From: JAIRTY01 sp050257395
Lineage (GTDB): Bacteria; Actinomycetota; Actinomycetes; Streptosporangiales; Streptosporangiaceae
Reading direction: 5' to 3'
Length of the DNA stretch: 64,000 nt
NCBI GenBank assembly: GCA_050257395.1
Contig: JBLMWU010000214.1
Span: 7,743 to 71,742, forward strand
Of the stretch, positions 59,641 to 64,000 are shown one piece after another. Both the position numbers and the translations under genes were made by a program. The first letter of the stretch is position 1. Each line of letters starts with the position of its first letter. The notes beneath the pieces were generated by a model. The model was not told the DNA's origin. It saw only the letters and a list, made by a program, of their open reading frames with translations, and ran no database searches.

Positions 59641-60273
59641 CTAGAAAGCGGCTGTCCCGGCGACGAAGTCCTCGATCCGGCTGACCGTGCTGGCGGTGCT
59701 GGTGTGAGCGTGGCCGGTCATGCCGAGCGACCGGGCAGCGGCGACATTGGCGGGCATGTCATCGACGAACAGGGCATCGCCCGGGCTGGCCGCGAGCTGC
59801 CGCAGCGCGGCCTGATAGATGCGCGGGTCGGGCTTGGCGTACCCGACCTCGCAGGACAGGACGGTCTCGTCCGCCAGGTCCAGCATGCCGGCCTGCGCGA
59901 TCCTTTCCCGCGTCCCGGGCCAGGCGTTGCTGACAATGGCTGTCCTGGCACGATCGCGAAGGCCGCGCACCAGCCCCACCAGCGCCTCGTCCCACACTTC
60001 CCGGGCTGCCAGATCCCGCCGCAGCTCAGCCACCAGGCCCGGGCTCGCGCCCAGCCGGGCCGCGACGATGTCCCACCACGCCTGCTCGCTGACCCGGCCG
60101 ATGACAACCTGGTCGTCGCTCCCCCCGAACAGCGCGTCCATGAACGCCTGCGGGGTGACCTCCAGGCGCACGCTCCACACGGCGGCTGCCGCCGGCAGGT
60201 AGTCCTTGATCAGCACCCCGCCGAGGTCGATCAGGATGGCCTTGCCGCCCGGCCGGCCCAAGTTCCCCGTCAT
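59641..60273 (-). CDS. HAD-IA family hydrolase (phosphatase)
   Basis: 210 residues from ATG 60273 (MTGNLGRPGG). Motif I is ILIDLGGVLI, where DLGG replaces the usual DxD; motif II is IVSNAW; motif III KPDPRIYQAAL; motif IV FVDDMPANV. The replaced second Asp of motif I suggests an altered phosphatase or a non-phosphatase role. A long N-terminal extension to 60408 has no support. Its stop is next to the truncated hydrolase, which suggests a deletion junction near 59640. Confidence 0.82.
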   Translation of the reverse strand: MTGNLGRPGGKAILIDLGGVLIKDYLPAAAAVWSVRLEVTPQAFMDALFGGSDDQVVIGRVSEQAWWDIVAARLGASPGLVAELRRDLAAREVWDEALVGLVRGLRDRARTAIVSNAWPGTRERIAQAGMLDLADETVLSCEVGYAKPDPRIYQAALRQLAASPGDALFVDDMPANVAAARSLGMTGHAHTSTASTVSRIEDFVAGTAAF

Positions 60274-60541
60274 ATCTCGAGACTCTAAGCCGTGCCCTGT
60301 GGACAGCCATCGCTGGTTCACTCCCGGCCCCGCCCAGGGAGCCACGGAAAGTCTGAACAGTGCCAACTCGCGACCAGGCGCAGGCTGGCCATCGAGTGGA
60401 CCACGCACCTGTAGCCACCCACTATGAGCCTCATGCTGCTCCTGTAGCAGATCAGCAGGTTTCCTCGTGAAGACATCGCCTTAGGAGGGGCGCACCAGCC
60501 GTTTCCCGCCCCCGCCCCTGCAAAAGTGGCACAATCCGCCC

Positions 60542-61657
60542 ATGGGTCCGCCGGCGGCTGCTGCGAGGCCATCGCTTCCCGGCTCCAGGAAGGGCAGCAT
60601 CCTCTCGCAACACGGCCGCCGCTGGCGCATTGCCGCTGCCGCCACGGCTCTCGCTGTCCTTGGTACCGCTGTGGCAGTCATGCTGACCCGTAGCCACCGC
60701 CCGTTCCTGACACTGACCGGGGACCGCGCAGGTATCACGGGGGTCGCGTTCAGCCCGGACGGCAAGATCCTCGCGGCAGCAGACGAAGAAGGGCTTACCG
60801 ACCTGTGGCAGGCGGCCACCGGCAGGCGGATCGCAACCCTCCGCGACCCCCGCGACGGTGCTCTGAACGCGGTCGCGTTCAGCCCGGACGGCACAATCCT
60901 CGGCACCGGCGACAGCCTCGGCTTCACGAATCTGTGGAGCACGGCGACCGGCAGGCTGATCGCGACTCTCCACGACCCCGGCCGCCAGCCTTACGTCAAC
61001 TCGCTGGCCTTCAGCCCGGACGGCAAGACTCTCGCCACCGGCGATTTCGGTGGCATCTACGAATGGAGCACCGCGACCGGCAGGCTGGTCACGACTCTTC
61101 ACGATCCCGGCCGCCAGCCCGCTGCCAATGCCGTCGCCTTCAGCCCCAACGGCACGATCCTCGCCGTCGGCGACAACAACGGCTCCACCGATCTGTGGCG
61201 AACTACCACAGGCCAGCTGATCGCCAGCATCCCCGACCCCGGCCACGCAGCCATCATCGACTCGGTCGCCTTCAGCCCGCGCGGCACGATCCTGGCCACC
61301 GGAGACGGGCGGGACGGCAGCACCTACCTGTGGAGTACCACGACCCATACAAGGATCGCCACCCTCCCGGGCCCGCGCGGCGGCGTCGTCAACTCCGTCG
61401 CCTTCTCCCCAGACGGCAAGACCTTGGCCATCGTCGAGAGCATCGGCTACGACGGCGCCAACGGAACCGCCTACCTATGGAACGCCACCACCCACAAGCA
61501 AGAAGCCGCCCTGGCCGACCCGCTCAGCTACGACATCAGCTCAGCCGCGTTCAGCCCAAACAGCAAAACCCTCGCCACCGGCGACAACCTCAGCCTCGAC
61601 CAACCTTCAAATACTCCAGCCCGCACCTACCTGTGGAACATCACACGGCTGCCCTGA
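60542..61657 (+). CDS. Membrane-anchored WD40-repeat protein
   Basis: 371 residues. One membrane helix (RIAAAATALAVLGTAVAVML, about 29-48) leads to seven WD40-like blades such as ITGVAFSPDGKILAAADEEG, LNAVAFSPDGTILGTGD, VNSLAFSPDGKTLATGD and VNSVAFSPDGKTLAIVES. The blades lie outside the membrane. The protein looks like the external half of a WD40 receptor kinase without the kinase domain. It may be a free-standing sensor or scaffold. ATG 60542 with no clear ribosome site. Confidence 0.8.
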   Translation: MGPPAAAARPSLPGSRKGSILSQHGRRWRIAAAATALAVLGTAVAVMLTRSHRPFLTLTGDRAGITGVAFSPDGKILAAADEEGLTDLWQAATGRRIATLRDPRDGALNAVAFSPDGTILGTGDSLGFTNLWSTATGRLIATLHDPGRQPYVNSLAFSPDGKTLATGDFGGIYEWSTATGRLVTTLHDPGRQPAANAVAFSPNGTILAVGDNNGSTDLWRTTTGQLIASIPDPGHAAIIDSVAFSPRGTILATGDGRDGSTYLWSTTTHTRIATLPGPRGGVVNSVAFSPDGKTLAIVESIGYDGANGTAYLWNATTHKQEAALADPLSYDISSAAFSPNSKTLATGDNLSLDQPSNTPARTYLWNITRLP

Positions 61658-61890
61658 CCACCTCTGGCGCCAGGCAGGGCACGGCACGCCCTGCTTCCGC
61701 AACCAGCCACCGGACCACCTAACCCGAACCGCCATCACCTGCACCTAAAGCAACCCCGTGCAGGCCAGATACCACCCGGGGAGCCATATCTGAACGGCAC
61801 CGCCACAGCCGCAGGCGCCGCAGGCTATGCGTGGCCATTTTTCAGGCATCTGGGACTGTGGCGTTCTGTGGCCAGGTCAGACAGCACGGC

Positions 61891-63879
61891 TCATGGGTTC
61901 GGGCGGTCCCCGTCCGGGTGGGCGGTGATGACCACCAGGACGTCGCCGGCGGCGACCTGGTCGCCGCGCTGGGCGTGCACGTCGCCGACCAGCCCGGGGT
62001 GGGGCGCGGTGATGCGGTGCTCCATCTTCATCGCCTCCACGATCATCAGCAGCTGGCCCGCGGTCACCCGGTCACCGGGCTGGACGTGCACCGCCAGCAC
62101 GGTGCCGGGCATGGGCGCGGCCAGGCCGCCCGCCACCGCCTCGCGTTCCGCGTCGGGGAAACGGGGCACGGCGGTCAGCGCCACGTCGCCGTCCGGGCCC
62201 TGCACCCACACCTGGTGGCCGTGCCGCAGCACGTGCCGCCGGTAGGCTTGCCCGTCCGCCGCGAAGCTGATCCAGCCGCCGTCAGCCCCGGCCGCGCTGA
62301 CCGTGAGCTGCGCGGTCTCCTCCCCCGGCCCGCTCACCTCCATGGTGAACGAGCCGTCGCGCTGCCGCCGGTAGCCCACGTCCAGCGTGTCCTGCCCGTG
62401 CCGGAACACGGCCCGCTCCGGCGGCAGCACGCTGTTGCGCCACCCGCCCGGCAGCGAGCGCAGCACCGGCGTGGCGGCCCGGTTCGCCGCCTGCGCGGCC
62501 AGGGCGGCGGCCACCGCCGCGAGCCGCAGCTCCCCGGCTGACGGCTGGCGGGCCAGCGGGACACCGGCGGTGTCGATGAACGCTGTGGTAGTGCGGCCGG
62601 CCAGGAACTCCGGGTGGCGCAGGGTGGCGACGAGGAAGTCGCGGTTGGTGACGACCCCGCGGATCCGGCTGCGCTCCAGGGCACGGGCGAGCTTGAGCGC
62701 GGCCTCCGCCCGGGTCGGCGCGTGCGCGATGACCTTCGCCAGCATGGGATCGAACTCGAGCCTGGTCTCGGTGCCCGTTTCGGCGCCCGCCTCCCACCGG
62801 CAGGCCGGGTCCGCCGCCGGGGCCCAGTCCACCAGGGTCCCGCTGGTGGGCAGGAACCCGGCCGCCGGGTCCTCGGCGTACAGCCGGGCCTCGATGGCGT
62901 GGCCGGTGATGGCCAGGCCGGCCTGGGTCACCGACAGTGGCAGCCCCTGGGCGATCCGCAACTGCTCGCGCACGAGGTCGAGCCCGGTGACGGCCTCGGT
63001 GACCGGGTGCTCGACCTGCAGCCGGGCGTTGACCTCCAGGAACCAGAAGTCGCCGGAGGGCTCCAGCACGAACTCGACGGTGCCCGCGTTGCGGTAGCCG
63101 GCGCCCTTGGCAGCGGCCAGCGCGGCGGCGCCCATCCGCTCCCGCAGTTCGGTGTCCAGGGCGGGCGACGGGGACTCCTCGATGATCTTCTGGTGGCGGC
63201 GCTGGATCGAGCACTCGCGCTCGAAGCAGTGCACGGCCCCGCCGTGGTCGTCGGCGAGGATCTGGATCTCCACGTGCCGGGCGGCGGTGAGGTAGCGCTC
63301 GCCGAACACGGTGGAATCCCCGAAGGCGGCCTGCGCCTCCCGGCGGGCCGCCGCCACCGCGCCGGCCAGGTCGCCGGCGGCGGTGACCACCCGCATGCCC
63401 TTGCCGCCCCCGCCGGCCGCGGCCTTGACCAGCAGCGGGAACGGCAGGCCGGCTGGCGGGCCATCGCCGGCCAGGTCCCAGCTCTCCAGCACCGGCACGC
63501 CGACCCCGGCCATCAGCCGCTTGGCGGCCAGCTTGTCGCCCATCACCTCGATGACCTCGGGCGGCGGGCCGACCCAGGTCAGGCCCGCGGCGATGACCGC
63601 GCGGGCGAAGCCGGCCTGCTCGGAGGCGAACCCGTACCCGGGGTGGACGGCGTCCGCGCCGGCCGCGGCCGCCGCCGCCAGCAGCGCCTCGATGTTCAGG
63701 TAGGTCTCGGCGGCCGTGCGGCCCGGCAGGGCGACCGCCCGGTCGGCTTCCCGGGTGTGCGGCGCGCCGGCGTCGCCATCGGAGTAGACCGCAACCGTGG
63801 CGATGCCCATCGCCGATGCGGAACGGATGATCCGCCGGGCGATCTCGCCCCGGTTCGCGACCAGCAGGGTGGTGATCAT
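61891..63879 (-). CDS. Acyl-CoA carboxylase alpha subunit (biotin carboxylase + BCCP)
   Basis: 662 residues. The ATP-grasp biotin carboxylase part has [49 protein letters not shown] and [16 protein letters not shown]. The C-terminal biotin carrier holds [16 protein letters not shown] with the biotinyl Lys. ATG 63879 overlaps the stop of the preceding minus-strand carboxyltransferase by 4 bp, giving an AccA/AccB-type operon. Order suggests methylcrotonyl- or geranyl-CoA carboxylase type. Confidence 0.9.
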   Translation of the reverse strand: MITTLLVANRGEIARRIIRSASAMGIATVAVYSDGDAGAPHTREADRAVALPGRTAAETYLNIEALLAAAAAAGADAVHPGYGFASEQAGFARAVIAAGLTWVGPPPEVIEVMGDKLAAKRLMAGVGVPVLESWDLAGDGPPAGLPFPLLVKAAAGGGGKGMRVVTAAGDLAGAVAAARREAQAAFGDSTVFGERYLTAARHVEIQILADDHGGAVHCFERECSIQRRHQKIIEESPSPALDTELRERMGAAALAAAKGAGYRNAGTVEFVLEPSGDFWFLEVNARLQVEHPVTEAVTGLDLVREQLRIAQGLPLSVTQAGLAITGHAIEARLYAEDPAAGFLPTSGTLVDWAPAADPACRWEAGAETGTETRLEFDPMLAKVIAHAPTRAEAALKLARALERSRIRGVVTNRDFLVATLRHPEFLAGRTTTAFIDTAGVPLARQPSAGELRLAAVAAALAAQAANRAATPVLRSLPGGWRNSVLPPERAVFRHGQDTLDVGYRRQRDGSFTMEVSGPGEETAQLTVSAAGADGGWISFAADGQAYRRHVLRHGHQVWVQGPDGDVALTAVPRFPDAEREAVAGGLAAPMPGTVLAVHVQPGDRVTAGQLLMIVEAMKMEHRITAPHPGLVGDVHAQRGDQVAAGDVLVVITAHPDGDRPNP

Positions 63880-64000
63880 AGCCGGAACACCCCGAATCCC
63901 TGCGCGCCCTGCACCGGGCCGGAGTGGCACGCGGACAGCGCCATGGCCAGCACGGTGCGGGTGTCGCGCGGGTCGATGACGCCGTCGTCGGCCACCCGGC
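63876..64000 (-). CDS. Acyl-CoA carboxylase beta (carboxyltransferase), C-terminus only
   Basis: Partial at the window end. The frame reads [25 protein letters not shown] ... QGFGVFRL, the usual C-terminus of methylcrotonyl-CoA carboxylase beta subunits ([11 protein letters not shown] is conserved). It ends at TGA 63878-63876, overlapping the start of the alpha subunit by 4 bp. The upstream part lies outside the window. Confidence 0.8.
   Translation of the reverse strand, partial: RVADDGVIDPRDTRTVLAMALSACHSGPVQGAQGFGVFRL

Noticed and set aside
1..64000. Prophage or integrated plasmid
   Set aside because: No integrase, structural phage genes, replication genes or att-like direct repeats flanking a block were found; the only mobile element is the IS605-type copy.

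Overview
The window is chromosomal DNA of a very GC-rich actinobacterium. Support comes from heavy G/C in third codon positions, frequent GTG/TTG starts, a mycothiol-amidase-like LmbE protein, an Rv1747-like FHA-ABC transporter beside a Ser/Thr kinase, an LmeA-like (DUF2993) protein, a DmdR/LexA-style regulatory vocabulary and many FHA/kinase proteins. Three acid-type G1 proteases suggest an acid-soil actinomycete of the Streptosporangiales type; that placement is inference. No tRNA, rRNA, CRISPR array or prophage was seen.

Region by region. 0-5 kb: a TetR regulator, an IS200/IS605-type element with a decayed TnpA and an intact TnpB, an LmbE/Mca-like deacetylase, and a hemerythrin-like protein with a well-formed promoter/operator. 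5-9.6 kb: an MBL-fold hydrolase, a tandem array of three secreted G1 glutamic peptidases, and a SRPBCC-like protein. 9.7-18 kb: an FHA-FHA-ABC exporter divergent from a Ser/Thr kinase with a beta-propeller sensor, then an LmeA-like protein and a MacS/MacR-type two-component system. 18-24 kb: an acetate transporter divergent from a D-lactate/D-2-hydroxyacid dehydrogenase fusion and a pyruvate-oxidase-like TPP enzyme, which together could run 2-hydroxyacid to pyruvate to acetate. 24-35.5 kb: mixed housekeeping and orphan genes (sulfotransferase, two dehydrogenases, PLD-like protein, NfeD/flotillin pair, MFS transporter, RodZ-like HTH protein, methyltransferase), plus an SOS-box-like site.

35.5-42 kb holds a signalling island: a TM protein with an N-terminal helical domain, then a co-oriented vWA (TerY-like) / PP2C / zinc-ribbon kinase set (a TerY-P triad) and an FHA-PrsW fusion protease. 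42-53 kb is a sugar-catabolic island that reads as a galactosamine / polygalactosamine pathway: secreted GH114, GH4, an ABC importer without its ATPase, an AgaS-like SIS protein, a LacC-like kinase, a class II aldolase, a DeoR/AgaR-type repressor and a second PfkB kinase. 53-64 kb: a second receptor-type Ser/Thr kinase, small orphan genes, a TetR-SDR divergent pair with two clear palindromic operators, a TAP-like secreted hydrolase, a truncated alpha/beta-hydrolase pseudogene, a HAD phosphatase, a membrane-anchored WD40 protein, and the start of an acyl-CoA carboxylase operon cut by the window end.
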